Assembly (NCBI RefSeq): GCF_010389155.1
Contig: NC_057764.1
Span: 9,114,001-9,178,000 of the forward strand
DNA: 64,000 nucleotides
Direction: 5' to 3'
DNA from: Erigeron canadensis
Lineage: Eukaryota; Streptophyta; Magnoliopsida; Asterales; Asteraceae
Below are positions 32,636 to 45,200 of the stretch, one piece after another. The notes beneath the pieces are model-generated. The model did not search any database, was not told where the DNA came from, and saw only the letters and a list, made by a program, of their open reading frames with translations. The stretch's first letter is position 1; each line of letters begins with the position of its first letter. A program made the translations under genes and the position numbers.

Positions 32636-32958
32636 TGTTAGAAATCCAAAAATAGTGATACATTGTAATTTAAGTTATGAACTTACTTGTTGTTAAGTCA
32701 TGTGTTGATGATTTCTAAGGTTGAGGGGCTAATTGTGATAATTAGCATAGTTGGTTTGTTTAGACTATAAATAGCCCTTAATTCCTTAGAAATCATAACT
32801 CTTGGCATAACCTTGACACATTTTTCACACCATTACAACTGAATAACACACACTTGATCTCAATTCTCTCTCAACACACACACAAACACCAAGAACACAC
32901 ACACACACTAAACCGCCATTGTTGATGTGAATTCGAGTGATAAAATTGTGTTGTTACA
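32636..32958 (+). repeat. C' 3' LTR
   Basis: 323 bp, TGTTAGAAATCC to GTGTTGTTACA, the same family as the LTRs of D but more diverged. It contains a TATAAATAG box and (CA)n tracts. The next bases are gypsy RNase H sequence, which marks the insertion target. Confidence 0.92.
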
Positions 32959-34750
32959 GTGTCCTTATGCAAAACGGGCAAAGTGATCGCGTACACTTCG
33001 CGACAATTAAAGGTTTATGGGAAGAACTACACAACTCATGATTTGGAGTTAGGAGCATTGGTTTTTGCACTAAAGTGTTGGAGGCATTATTTGTATGGGA
33101 CCTAGTGTGTAATTTATAATGAACACAAAAGTCTACAACATATCTTCATGCAACAAGATTTGAATATAAAACAACGTAGATGGCTTGAGTTACCCAGTGA
33201 TTACAATTGTGACATTCGTTATTATATGGGGAAAGCCAACGTTGTGGCTGACGCTCAAAGTCGTAAGGAAAGAATTAGGCCTAGACGAGTACGTGTCATG
33301 AGTATCAAAGTGCAAAGAAGTGTTAGAGATCAGATTATAGTGGCACAGTCAGTGGTTGCTAGTGTTGAAGAACTTTTTAAGAAAGAATTAAGAGGTATTA
33401 AACAAAATTTGACGGCTTGTATTTTGTGGACAAACTATGGGTTCCTTTCACTGGTGATTGGGAACATCGATCATGAATGAAGCTCATACTTCAATGTATT
33501 CGATACATCCGGGTGCTGATAAGGTGTACTATGACTTGCGTGAGTTGTATTGGTGGGCCGACATATAGAAGGATGTTGCTGAATTTGTAAGTCGATGCTT
33601 AATGTGTTTATGAGTGAAAGCAGAACATCAGAAACCTACTGGATTAGTCAGACAATTAGAAATCCCTGAATGGAAGTGGGATTGTGTGATTATGGATTTC
33701 ATTACAAACTACCCAGGACAAAGGAGAGTCGTGATATGATATGGGTGATCGTTGATAGATTGACAAAGTCTGCTCATTTCTTGGCCATTCGTGAAAAAGA
33801 CCCCACCAAGAAATTGGTGAGAAAGTATGCAAAGGAAGTCGTGTCAAAGCATGGCGTACCGGTTTCGATTATTTCGGACAAAGATACTCGCTTTAACTCT
33901 CAATTCTGGCGAGGGTTTCAGAAGGCCTTTGGGACTAGAATAGATATGAGTACGGTGTACATCCTCAATCCGATGATTAGAGTAAATGTTCTTAGGATTC
34001 TGACTTTAAAAGACATGTTGAGAGCCTGTGTCCTATACTTTGGAGGTAACCAGGATGACCATCTACATTTAATAGAAGGTTCTTATGATAATTGTTATCA
34101 CGTGAGTATTAATATGGCACCTTTAAAGGCATTGTATGGACGGAAATGTAGATTGCCTGTCGCGTGGGCTGACTTTGGTGATAGTGATTTGGTTGGACCT
34201 GAGGTTATTGAAAAGACCGTAGAGAAAATAATTCAGATTAAGGAACGACTTAGATTAAAACATGAACGACAAAAGTAGTATGCTGACGTCAGGCGTAGAC
34301 CTTTAGTATTCAGTGTCGGGGACCGTGTATTTCTTAAGGTTTCCCCTTGGAAAGGGGTGGTTAGATTTGTCATTAGAAAGCTCAGACGATGATACATTGG
34401 ACCTTTTAAAGTATTGGAAAGAGTTGGTAAGGTAGTTTATTGATTGAGACTCTCAGAAAAGCTTAAGGGAGTTCATGAAAAATTTCATGTGTCACATCTT
34501 CGAAAATGTCTAGCCGAAGAGGAAGATCATGTATCTATAGACAAAATTCGGACCAACGATAAGTTGGACTTCGTTAGAGAGACTTTTTAGATTTGCGGAG
34601 CACTAGGTGCAGAAATTAAAGAAAATATCAAGTATACTCGGATTAAAGTTCATTGGAATTCAAAAACGATGGCTTGAATATACTTGGGTTGGTGAGATCA
34701 TTTCTAGACAAAATATCCCCAATTGTTTAATGGGACTAGTGCGAGTTGAA
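32959..34750 (+). pseudogene. pol: Gypsy RNase H tail, integrase and chromodomain-like tail
   Basis: In order: RNase H end with LPSDYNCDIRYYMGKANVVADA (about 33187-33250; this copy ends AQSRKE), the linker with RVMSIKVQRSVRDQI, then integrase core WVIVDRLTKSAHFLAIREK (about 33750), HGVPVSIISDKDTRFNSQFW (about 33850) and a long C-terminal part (MAPLKALYGRKCRLPVAWAD, about 34110). TAG 34276-34278 and later stops interrupt before GDRVFLKVSPWKG, VHEKFHVSHLRKCLAEE and the KVHWNSKT tail. The segment that should hold the catalytic glutamate is disrupted near 33970. Least decayed of the three gypsy copies, but inactive. Confidence 0.86.
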
Positions 34751-34783
34751 TTTCGGGACAAAATTCCTTTAACGGGGTAATGC

Positions 34784-37700
34784 TGTAACAACCCTCATCT
34801 GAGCGTATCTTCCCGAAGTACTTTTCCAACCGTCTTCAGCCTTTCCGTTCATGTACGCGACCTTATAACTAGAATATGTATTTTTAGGGCGTACAAGTCA
34901 TTAGTCTGTAAGGCATTATTAACGGAATGAGTGGACTTATGTTTTATTCGGGCTTTATGAGTATTTAGGCTTTAGGAAAATTTTGCGTGGACTCGAGAAC
35001 AGGAGGAATACTAGTTGTCTTGTGGAAATGCCAAGTTATTTGAAATACTTAAAATTAAATCAATTAAAGATTTAATAAATAAATATGGACATGTTTATAT
35101 TCGTTAGAAAGCTATTGAAAAGTTACATTTAAATATGTCGACAAAATGTTTTAACGGGTCTCGGGTTTTCTTAAATTGTCGGGTCAAACCATGTTGAAAG
35201 AAATTCAAAAGGGAGCAAGGGTGTAAGAATGGAAGAACAAAACCTAGGAAACCCTAATTCTCCCTCATTTCCCCTCATTTCCTCACACACACAACACACT
35301 CCTCTCCTCTCTCTCACTTTGGGCAGCCGCCCCTCCTCCATCTCTCTAAACAAATCCGGCCACGAACCATTTTCAACCACCACGAACCACCATCAATCAT
35401 CATAATCTTTTTCACTTTCATCATTTTCTTTTAGATTTTGAGTAGCCTATGTTGGATCCATGTTTGTTCTTCATCAAATCACGAATTTTCTTACTTATTT
35501 ATTTATTTATTTTTTTTTCGGCCATGTTATATAAATACATGATAGATCCGGAATTTGTAGGTATATATATATGTAAACCGTTATATGTAATTATATATAT
35601 GTATATAGATCCGAAATCCTTGCAAACATCTACTGAAAATCGATTTTTATGTATATATATATTTCGGTTGTGATTATGTATATGTGTGTTTATGGACCGA
35701 AAACTTTCAAATCCGAGTTGTTAAACACGAAAACTCCTTAGATCCGTGTTGTTTATGTCCACAATTTCATTAGATTTGAAAAGTATATCCAAAAAGCCTC
35801 TTGAATCCTAAATCTTTATATTTTTTTTATATACTTTTCTGATATATATGCTTATGTATAACTATAAACCCGAAAACTTGGCCGAAATCCCTTTGAAATC
35901 CGTGAATCATAATCCGAAAACCTTTAGATACGAGATTTGTGGATCCGAAATCTTCATCTTGTGTGGATTGTTGCTTGTTCTTTGTATTTTCGAGTCACAT
36001 AGAGGTATATACACCGAAATCTTGCTAAAACCATGGGTATATGTTTGAATTTATTGGTTTTCGGTTAGATCTAGCTTAGATTTGGGCTGTTAATATGTTT
36101 GGATCTTGACTTGTTCTTGGTTTTGGTTCGGTCAACTGCCGGTCAACCACCGGTCAACGTCGGTCAAAGCTGGTCAAGGTTGTGTAATAGTCGGTCAACG
36201 CCGGTCAAATCTGCCGGATTATGATTTTCGGTTCAAAAATTAGATTTGTTGTTAGTTTAGGTATTATTTTGGTTTGATGTGGATTTTTGGTTAAAGTCAA
36301 AATTGATTTTTAGATTTGATTAAGTCAAAATTAATGTTTTCTAGTCAAAATTAAGGTTTCTTGGGCAAAGTTAATTATGATTAGTCATTTCGAGTCGTGC
36401 TTATAATTGAATCAAAAATTGTTGTAATATCGAAGTGATATGGACTTGTATATTTATATATATACAAGAATCAATTTAACATGGACCTAAACATATATAT
36501 CATCGATTTAATAAGGACATTGAATATATTTATTTATTTATTTATTTTATATAAATATAAAGATTAATGGACCTTGTAAAGGTATAACAATAATCAATGA
36601 CTATCGGACTTAACATATTCCATAAAGACTTTCCATATGAAGACTTGAAGGGATATAAACAATAAAACGTGACATCGGAGTTAATATGGACGTTAGACCT
36701 AAGTGTATATATATACGGATTAATTAAAATGAACAATTTATATATATATATAAATACATGTACAAGGACTAATTTAATAAGAACATATGTATATATATAT
36801 ACATAATACAAAGATCAATTGACTCGAAAAGACCAAATAAATTATACATTGGTATAATAGTAATCGATGATATTGATTTTAAAATATGATTTTATTAAAA
36901 GAAGTATTTCTTTTGGACAATTTATAAGAACAAATGAGACTATTATTAAATATTATGACGTTGACGAGATATAATGACATTTTCTATGACACTAGTATAG
37001 GATATGGACTTGTGCAAATAAGTAAGTACTTACTGGGTGACTTGTGGACAATGTAGGACTTTTGGACAGATAGTGAGCTTATTTCAGGTGTACTTGACTG
37101 TTCGTATTCTTGTTCGTTCATCTAGGGTATTTGTGCTTGTGCTGCTTTCAGGTGAGTTTCGTAGCCCCTCTTTTTATAAGTTTTTGGGGTGAAAAGTATA
37201 TTTGTTCTTTTTAAACAGTTTTGTCGATTTCTGTTTATGTTCAATATTGAGCCTGTGCGTATAGAGTTACTTATGCCATTTGACGTGTTTCTGTCTTGTT
37301 GTATGTGTGTGATTATGTGTTTGTTGTTGTGCTTGATGTCATGCTTATTTGACGTGCTTTATATGGAGACTTGAGACTATGAGACTATTGACTAAGGCAA
37401 GTACCGTAAGGCTATACTTTGAGATATTGAGACTTTGAGTACTTCGGGTACATTGAGTACCTTGGACTTTGAGACTTGGACTTGAGACTTGTGTACTTTG
37501 ACTTACATGGCGTAACTCTGCTCTGTATATATTGAACAAATACTTATTTTGACTTGAAAGATCGACAAAAGGACTTCCTTCTTGACTAGACTTTTTGACA
37601 AAAACGTACGAACTCACCAACCTTTGTGTTGACATGTTTTAGTATACTTTTCAGGTAGTCAGGCTAATTAGGGACAAAGACTTTTATGCTAGGACTAGAC

Positions 37701-37931
37701 TTCGGAGATTTAGGCTCCATTGCTTATTGTCAGACTTTAAGGCTACTAGCCTTGGACTCACCCGTTTATAGACTTATTGTATTAAGCCGTTCAAGCATTA
37801 TTATGACTTTGAACTCATGTTTCGGGAATATATTCATTATATTCTATTTCATTTAGCAGTATCTATGTAATTCCATGTCGTGCTCTACTTTTCATGACAC
37901 CTCATGTTTCCGCTAACGGTGGGGTGTTACA
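34784..37931 (+). repeat. Complete gypsy LTR, 3148 bp
   Basis: It runs from TGTAACAACCCTCATC to GGGGTGTTACA, with ends forming a TGTAACA/TGTTACA inverted repeat. A polypurine region AACGGGGTAATGC precedes it. Internal features are a CT-rich stretch at 35270-35345, repeated GATCCGAAA motifs (35600-35960), repeated GGTCAAC/GGTCAA motifs (36125-36210) and GAGACTTTGAGA repeats (37365-37490). It is the intact reference for the damaged LTRs of A and A'. Confidence 0.9.
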
Positions 37932-38278
37932 ATTTTGCAAAGATAATATAGATTTGTTGAATTTAAAAATTATTAAATATTTTTATTTAGATAAATAAAA
38001 TAAATATTATTCAAAAACATTTGAGAATGCCACATAGGTTATAATCCTATATGACAATATTATAAAACAGGTTTGAGCTTTTAGAGACTTTAAAATCGTT
38101 CAGATTCTTACTATTTTAATAAATATATAGATATGAAAATTTATATTTGTTGTAATAATGAATATATCATCTATTGATTAATTAAGAGTTTAATTATATG
38201 TGGGATATAAAAAATAGGATTATAAGAATAGATTTAAAAAGATACATGTCATTTAACTAAAGTTCCACGTGTCGATTA
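37932..38278. other. Unassigned AT-rich DNA between elements
   Basis: About 350 bp between the gypsy LTR end and the probable 3' terminus of the LTR of element E. I see no gene or repeat in it. Confidence 0.6.
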
Positions 38279-38638
38279 TGATTGATTTCGGTTCTATTAT
38301 ATCTAACGCAACGGAAGCATGCAGTCAATAAACAATAGCATAATAAAATTTTCTATCAACCGAAATCTATCCCATGGATCATCTCGTCAAACAAAAGCTC
38401 AAGAGAATGAATACAAGAAAACATACCCTTAAAGATTTCCTTAACATGAAGATGAAAGATTCAAACTAGAATCTCTCTATTCGGAGAGACACCCAAAGTT
38501 CCGATCCCGAGTTTATATACCTTCTTTGGAGCTTGAAAACTAGCCCTCCTAGCAATCCCAATGATACCCAAAATCTTGTACGTCCTTTCCTTTTCTCCAA
38601 ATAAACACCACAAGACCTTTTGTGTGTTTATTAGTTCA
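38279..38638 (-). repeat. Element E 3' LTR, distal segment
   Basis: On the minus strand this continues the LTR broken at 52094, with TATATAAA at 38512-38519 as a probable TATA box and GCTTCCGTTGCG near the end, a string also seen near the end of the LTR at 62812. The terminus at 38279 (AATCA on the minus strand) is inferred. The last five + strand bases, GTTCA, are the target duplicated by element D. Confidence 0.7.
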
Positions 38639-38960
38639 TGTTAGAAATCCAAAAGTAGTGATACATCGTAATTTAAGTTATGGACTTACTTGTTGTTAGT
38701 CATGTGTTGATGATTTCTAAGGTTGAGGGGCTAATTGTGATAATTAGCATAGTTGATTTGTTTAGACTATAAATAGCCCTCAATTCCTTAGAAATCATAA
38801 CATTTAGCATAACTCTTGACATATATTCCATATCATTACATCTGAATAACACACTCTTGATCCCAATTCTCTCTCAACACACACACAAACACCAAGAACA
38901 CACACACTAACCAAACACCATTGTTGATGTGAATTCGAGTGATAAAATCGTGTTGTTACA
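38639..38960 (+). promoter_or_regulatory. Element D 5' LTR with promoter
   Basis: TGTTAGAAATCC to GTGTTGTTACA. TATAAATAG at 38768-38776 is a good TATA box, followed by CTCTCTCAACACACACAC leader-type sequence typical of plant LTR transcription starts. Confidence 0.92.
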
Positions 38961-38962
38961 TG

Positions 38963-38974
38963 TGGTATCAGAGC
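38963..38974 (+). other. Element D primer binding site
   Basis: TGGTATCAGAGC lies two bases after the 5' LTR terminus, of tRNA-iMet type. Confidence 0.93.
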
Positions 38975-39412
38975 AAAATAACTACACGTTAACGATCCAG
39001 AGCTCAATTTGTTGCAATTTCTATCAATTTTTCATCAATATTCGAATTTTTATCCAAAACCGTTTTCTTCACTGTTCATCATTTGATCATCTCACAAATC
39101 ACATGAAATCACAATTATTTGTTCACCAATAGATTCCTGATAGTTAAAAACATAATCCTCTCAAATTTCACGTTCTAATTCAATCCGAATTGCAAGTTTG
39201 AATTTTGAGATTTTTTGCTCAAAATTTGGGTTTTAAATCTGTTATGTTTTGAGGTGAATTGTGTTAATCGGATTGTTGCTAAGGTGAAAACAAACAGTTT
39301 GCAAGTGGTTTCATGTTCTAATTCCCAGAAAATCAAAAGTTATTGAAGTTTTAAGGTTCATCAATGGAGTTTTATGTTGAAACTGAACTGTTGGAGAAGA
39401 TGAAGTGAAATT

Positions 39413-39800
39413 AAAACGATCTAATTTAGATCGTTTCAGTTTTACATACTTCATATTTACTTCAGTGATTGTAGCTTGTAAAACGATTCAATTTAGATCG
39501 TTTTGACAAGTGTGGTTGTGTTGTGAAGAATTGATTGTGGCTAACTGATCCTTTGGATTGGTTTTGGTCAATTCAATTTCTTGAAAATTCTGATAAGAAA
39601 CCAAAACGATCTCTTTTAGATCGTTTCAGCTCTTTGATTCCAAAACGATCTAAATTAGATCGTTTCACCTACAAGTTTCCAAAACAATCTCTTTTTAGAT
39701 CGTTCTACCTTTCATTCCTTTCAAGATCGTTTCACTTCCTAATTCCTTTTAGATCGTTTCATTTCCAATCCTAAAACGATCTTCATTTAGATCGTTTCAA
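39413..39800 (+). repeat. Palindromic AACGATCT/AGATCGTT array in D leader
   Basis: Seven or eight copies of an AAAACGATCT...AGATCGTTTCA palindrome, with 3-6 bp between arms, sit at about 39413, 39480, 39603, 39642, 39680, 39723, 39750 and 39772. Two half-copies recur just before the true gag ATG (42163-42207). Each full copy can form a hairpin in RNA or DNA. Element B has an analogous but different palindrome array in its leader. Confidence 0.85.
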
Positions 39801-40010
39801 CCAAGATCATTCCAATTCAGAAAAAAAAAGAAAAGAAAAGAAGTATTTTGGCGGGAAAAATATTTTTTGCTCCTATGATCATAATATCCAAAGTTTACAT
39901 GAAATCCAAAGTTTCGTGAGAACATTTTTCGGTGCGAAAAATTTGGAGGGAAAACCTGAAATTCAAAAATTCCCAAATTTCATTCTTCATTTCACCCTTT
40001 GCTAAACAAA

Positions 40011-41237
40011 ATGTCATATCCAAGGTTTTTAAATTCAGTCAAAAATGATTTCGTCTTCATTTTGAGGTTAACTTCCTCACCCAAGACACCTACTTTATCC
40101 GAAGTAAAACTTCATAAAGATGGACTGTGTTCATGTTGTTCGTCGAAACCTTATCCAAGTCCCTGTCAAGTGATGAAGACATTGCTTCATTCGACTGCAA
40201 CTGAAAATGTCAAGTTTCAAGAGGAAATAGTCACATTACAAGCTAAGAATGTTAAACTTCAAGAGGAAGTGATTGCTTTTCAAACAAAGTATGCTCAACT
40301 TCAAGCTGAGATGACTAAACTCCAAGATGAGAATAGAAGCCTACAAGATACGAATACCGATCTTGAATCTTGCAGCATTGGTCATCTAAATGATTTTGTG
40401 AATTTAACAACAAAACAATCAAAGCTTGTTAAGAGTTATAACTTGAAGACAAATGAGATGCAATCTCAAATTTCTACATTGACAAATGAGTTGCAAAGTT
40501 TACTTCAAAGGCTTGATGAGCACATTGTGGAAAGTCAAATGAAAGAAGTTGTCTTGATATAAACCATTTCAAATCTTCAACATGAGTTGCAAGATAAGAC
40601 AACTATTTTATTAAGCAAGGAGAGAGAAGTCTTCAAAGACTTTAACAAAGTTGAGATGGATGATACTGAAAGTGATAATGAATCAGTGTATCATGATACA
40701 AGTCCAGTATTTCCAACTGAACTTGATGATCCAAAGAAAGTTTGCACTGAGTCAATCCCAAAGAGCTCAAAGATCAAAGTTTCATCACCTGCTGAACGTA
40801 AAGCTTCTCAATTTACTAACTATGCCTTATTCAAGGATAGAAAGTATTCTTCAAAGCCTACTATTGATGGAACACAGTCTCTCATTCCATTCTTATCATT
40901 TGAAGACAACTCTCAATTCATTTCCCAAGCAAAAGCTCAGTTGACAAAGACTAAGCCAAAGTCAGTTTATAAGCCCAAGTCAACTGAGTCAAGGACATTC
41001 AAATATTCACTTTGGGAGTTATTTGATCTTGCACCAAAACCATTTGCAGTGCAAAAAGTGAATGTCTTTGCTTCTCCACTGCTCCCACGGAAAATTCACT
41101 TTTCCTCAACGCCAAGTTTTTATCCTCCGCGGAGTGCAAATTCTATTCGTCGAATCGATGACACGTACATTTGGAATGCCAAGACAAAAACCGTTGGGCC
41201 TACACTAAAATGGGTCCTAAAGGTTGTTTGTAAGTGA
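40011..41237 (+). pseudogene. Extra coiled-coil ORF upstream of gag in D
   Basis: ATG 40011 opens a frame that continues to TGA 41235-41237 with one TAA at 40560-40562, about 408 codons. Residues ~60-190 are heptad-rich (FQEEIVTLQAKNVKLQEEV, LQAEMTKLQDENRSLQ), continuing after the stop with ISNLQHELQDK. The C-terminus, TYIWNAKTKTVGPTLKWVLK, resembles the FKWVPKVG end of the gag extension in D and C'. I read it as the tail of a related gag-extension protein captured between primer site and gag. No zinc knuckle or enzyme motif is present. Confidence 0.7.
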
Positions 41238-41912
41238 TTCGATGAATATGGCTTATACACATGTCAGTGTATAACCCGGGCTAAAGATGTTGTTTATTGG
41301 ACTACTACTTCATAATGGTTGATTCCCCAGTTTCGACTTCAAAGAAACATGATGAACATGTAGCCACACATTCATCATGAGGGGAAGAAAGAGAACAATG
41401 AAGTTGAACAAGTGTGTGTGCTTTCTTGAATTTTGATGGGGAGAAAGAAGAATTCATCAGTTGAGGGGAAAAAAAATAAACTGTTGACTAAAGTGATCCC
41501 CAAATTATTCTTTGAAGATAGTTATCGCTAACATGGTGGGTACACCGCGGGTACACCCTATACATAAGCGTTGGTGGTACGCAAATATGATTATTTGATC
41601 AAGGGGAAGTTTGTGATGAAGAAGAATGTTTGTCTAAATGCTTCAAGAGAGAGATTCATTAATCAAGGAGAAGTGTGACAAAGTTAAGATTGTCAAGAAG
41701 ATGCTTTCATGTTCAAATCTAAAAGAGCCAAGATCAAGCTTCCGCAAAGTGTTTTAAAAGCTCAAGAGCCAAATCCATTTTCCGCAGTGCATTTACTCTG
41801 AAAAGATTAGTTTGATGGAAGATCTTGAAGACAATGAGAAAGCTTCGAAGACCTTCATCAACAAATCCGTATTTAAAGACGTTGAATTACATTTCAACAC
41901 CAAGGGGAAGAA
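41238..41912 (+). other. 3'-spacer-like segment with polypurine tract inside D
   Basis: Just after the extra ORF, 41248-41290 carries a single copy of the GGCTTAT.CACA..CAGTGTATAACCC monomer that follows pol in C' and D. The segment ends in CAAGGGGAAGAA (41901-41912), a polypurine tract, directly before an LTR-like TGTTAGAC. No protein is supported. Confidence 0.65.
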
Positions 41913-42160
41913 TGTTAGACCTAAAAATGGTGTTAAAATGTAATATTTTAGAGATGGAAGGGGCATTAGTGAAATCTTAGATTTATGGTATAAATACCCC
42001 CTTCCACACCTAATTTGAAAGACTTTTACCATTTCTTAATTAAAAACACACACATTCCACACATTTTCTCTCTAATCTTCATCCCTAACCTCCATACACA
42101 CACAAACACCTTTTCACAAACAAACTCCATAAATTGCACAAATCTAGCTTAAATTTGTTT
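41913..42160 (+). repeat. Fossil LTR start inside D
   Basis: TGTTAGACCTAAAAATGG, TATAAATA at 41989-41996, CTCTCTAATC and ACACACACAAACACC follow in the same order and spacing as in the D LTR, but the sequence is diverged and never reaches a TTACA end or primer site. It is the 5' part of a related LTR, embedded upstream of gag. The stretch 42109-42160 also occurs inverted at 50342-50392. Confidence 0.68.
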
Positions 42161-42239
42161 ATTTCAATTCAGATCGTTTCATTTTCATTTCAAATTAGAT
42201 CGTTTCATAGTTTCATTCTTTCTTCAAAAGCAATTTCAA

Positions 42240-45200
42240 ATGACTACTCGTGAAGCATTGTCTCTGGGTACTGATACAAGACCACCAGTTCTTTATCGTG
42301 GTAACTATGGATTTTGGAAGAAAAGGTTCATGGATTATGTGGAACGTCAGACAAATGGTCACATGCTTAAGGACTCAATCATCAATGGACTTGCTATGCA
42401 TCGTCATCCTACTTCCCGTACTATTTTGACTCCTGATCTTTTGAACGCCGAACAAAGAGATCGTACTGCTGCTGACAACAGAGCTAGGTCATGCTTGTAC
42501 CAAGCACTTCCTGATGAGATCTATGGCTCAGTTGATTCTTACGACACAACAAAGGAGATCTGGGATGAAGTTGCTAGACAAATGGAAGGTTCTGATGTAA
42601 CCTCAACAATTCGACTGACAAATGTCTTAACTGAGTTTGACAATTTTCAGAAATCTCCAAGTGAATCTCCTGAGTCCGTCTACTACAGATTTTGCAATGT
42701 GATCAATGAACTGAGAAAGAACAAGGTCAAGAAAGATGATATTGAGCTGAACATCAAGTTTATCAAAGCACTTGGTCCCGAATGGGAAAAATATGGAACT
42801 CAAATCAAGCAACATCAAGATCTGACCAAATTCACCATTCATACTCTTTATGAATCTTTCAAGTTGAATGAGAGCAAAGTTCTAAGCAAAAATTCATTCA
42901 ACAAAGTGCCAGAAGTTGTATCTACTGATCCTTTGGCATTGGTTGTTGAAAGAAAAGTTTCTGAGGCTCTTAAAAGACAAATGACTATTGTTTCTTCGTC
43001 TGATGAGGAGGGAGAAGATTACTTGGCTCCAAGAGATGGTATTCCTGATGAATTCTACCAAGCTCTTGCCGCTATGACCAAGCATTTCAAGAAAAAGTAT
43101 TTCAAAGCGAGGCCAACTAATAACAATCTTCGAACTTCATCAACAAGTGCATTTCCAAAGAAGGAACAATATCATCACAAGAGTTTTGAACAAGGTGAAA
43201 CAACTGTTTCCAAGAAAAGAGACAAGAAAGCAGAAACTGAGAAACAAATCATGGAGAAAGAAAAGACATCTGACAAAAAGTGTTACAACTGTGGAATTCC
43301 TGGTCATTTTGCTGTGGATTGCAAGCTGCCTCGCAAGAAGACTTATGAATATTACAAGTAGAAGATGCTTCCGGCAAAACAAGTGGAAGCCGGTCAAGCC
43401 TTGATTGCTGAAGATGACAAGTGGCTTTTGCTCACTGATGATGAAGATGAAGATCTGTCTGCCAATGTATGTTTCATGGCAAGGTTGAGCAAAGACAAAG
43501 TGTTTAAGGCTGACAACACAGACGAGGAATATCCTGATGATGAGGTAAATCTCGAATCTACTTTTTCATCAATTGAGGATAAAGAGTCTTGTAGAATTGC
43601 CTTATCAAACCTGACGAATCATTACACTTCTTTAGCCAACAAAAACAAGAAATTGAAAAATAGCATTGTATTTTCAAAAAGGGAATACACAAAACTTCTT
43701 GAAGAAAATTCTAAACTACTTTTTGAGTATGATGCTATGAAAAAACAATTTCAAAACTATAAAGAACAAATGTTGGTTAAAGAATATGAAATGAATGCGT
43801 CTCCTGACTCTAAGTTATTGGAAAAGTGTCATAATTTAGAAAAGACCATTCCTGATCTTGAAAAAGCCAATCAAGATCTTGAAGTTCAAAAGACCAATGA
43901 ATGGCTTCGTGCAAATGCGAGACAAATGGATGTTGATATTCTGAATAAGAAGCTTCAAGAAGCTACACCAAAAACAATTGAACTTGAAAGAAAAGTTTCT
44001 GATTTAAATCATAACTGTTTTTTAAAAGGCATTGAGATTGAAAATCTTGGAAGACAAATTGAGGAACATAAAAAGAATATACTTTTTTATCAAGAAAAGT
44101 TGTACAAAGTTGAACAAAACCCTCTTTTGGATTTCACTGCCTATTTCAATAAGTCAAAGATTGATAGATCAGAACTTCTTCTTGGGTTGGGATTTGAGAA
44201 TATCACTCCATTGCAAAAAGCCAAAGACAAGATCGAACCCTTGTATGATGAAAAGTTTTTGAGACTTGGTATGGTTCAACAATTCATACGTCCATTGGAT
44301 GACGAATTTGAGACTGATGAAGTTGAGAAAATTCAAAATAATAAATTTTTGGTTAATTATGATGCAATTAATACTTCTTACGAAACAAAAAAGTCATCAA
44401 TTTTTGAACTAGAAAAGATCGCATCTAATTTTCAAAACCAAGAATCTGTTGTTTCACCACCTAAACCAACTAAATTGTATGTTCCATCCACATTTTTGGA
44501 AAAACAAATAGAAGGTTTACAACAAAAGGTGGAATCTCAACAAAAACTTATTAATAATCTACAGTCTCAAAGTCCGAATTCAGAGAATGAATCAATTGTT
44601 GTTGATATCAAGAAAGTCTGTGTGAATGTTTCTACACAAACCGATTTCAGTTCTTTAGTAGACCATTCCACTCAGACTACTTGTGTTTCATCTACTGTTT
44701 CCTCCACCCAAACCTTGACTGATTTTTTTGAGTGTTCATGTCAAAATGCTGCTACTGTAATAGCTGATGATTATGTGCAATCTGATTTATCCTATGACGA
44801 ACTTGCGCATAGTTTAGTTTTGATATGGTACTACTTTAGGTTTTTCACTTGTGAGTTTTCTGAAGAGTTAGTTGTTCACCCTAAGCTTTGTGCTAGTATA
44901 GGTGTTGATACTTCTACTCAATTTTCTTGTGAAAACAAAGATGTGTCAGTTCAAGTTGATTTCACTCCTGAAATTACCAATAGTATGAAGTTGGAAAACA
45001 AAACTCCTGATTTTTCAAAAATCTCTCCAGTTTCACCATTCACCAAAAATGATTTTGATAAATTCATGGAGGGAGAATATGTTTTTGATTCTGAAACTGA
45101 GAAAAAGATTGAATCTACCAAAATCAAAGTTGAATCAAAAGAGGAATCTTCAAAATCGTTTTTCAAAGCTCCAACTTCAGATTATTCAAAGAAACGGGTT

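Larger units (their letters stand above)
25170..32958 (+). mobile_element. Copia element C' (SIRE-type), 5'-truncated
   Basis: From CAATTTTTGAA at about 25170 it parallels element D (44400-52093): gag extension, PR, IN, RT, RNase H, a long 3' spacer, polypurine tract and a 323-bp LTR ending GTGTTGTTACA at 32958. Its 5' LTR, leader and the first ~700 codons of gag are missing; the left edge abuts a CCN-rich tract. The right end sits inside gypsy RNase H sequence (32959 onward), so it inserted into that element and the 5' halves of both were later lost. Confidence 0.9.
32959..37931 (+). mobile_element. 3' half of a Tekay-like gypsy element
   Basis: It starts in mid-RNase H where element C' inserted, then has integrase, the chromodomain-like tail, polypurine tract and a complete 3148-bp LTR. 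It belongs to the same family as A/A' but lacks many of their shared lesions (for example intact LRGIKQNL and VDRLTKSAHFLAI stretches). The 5' half is missing from the window. Confidence 0.9.
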
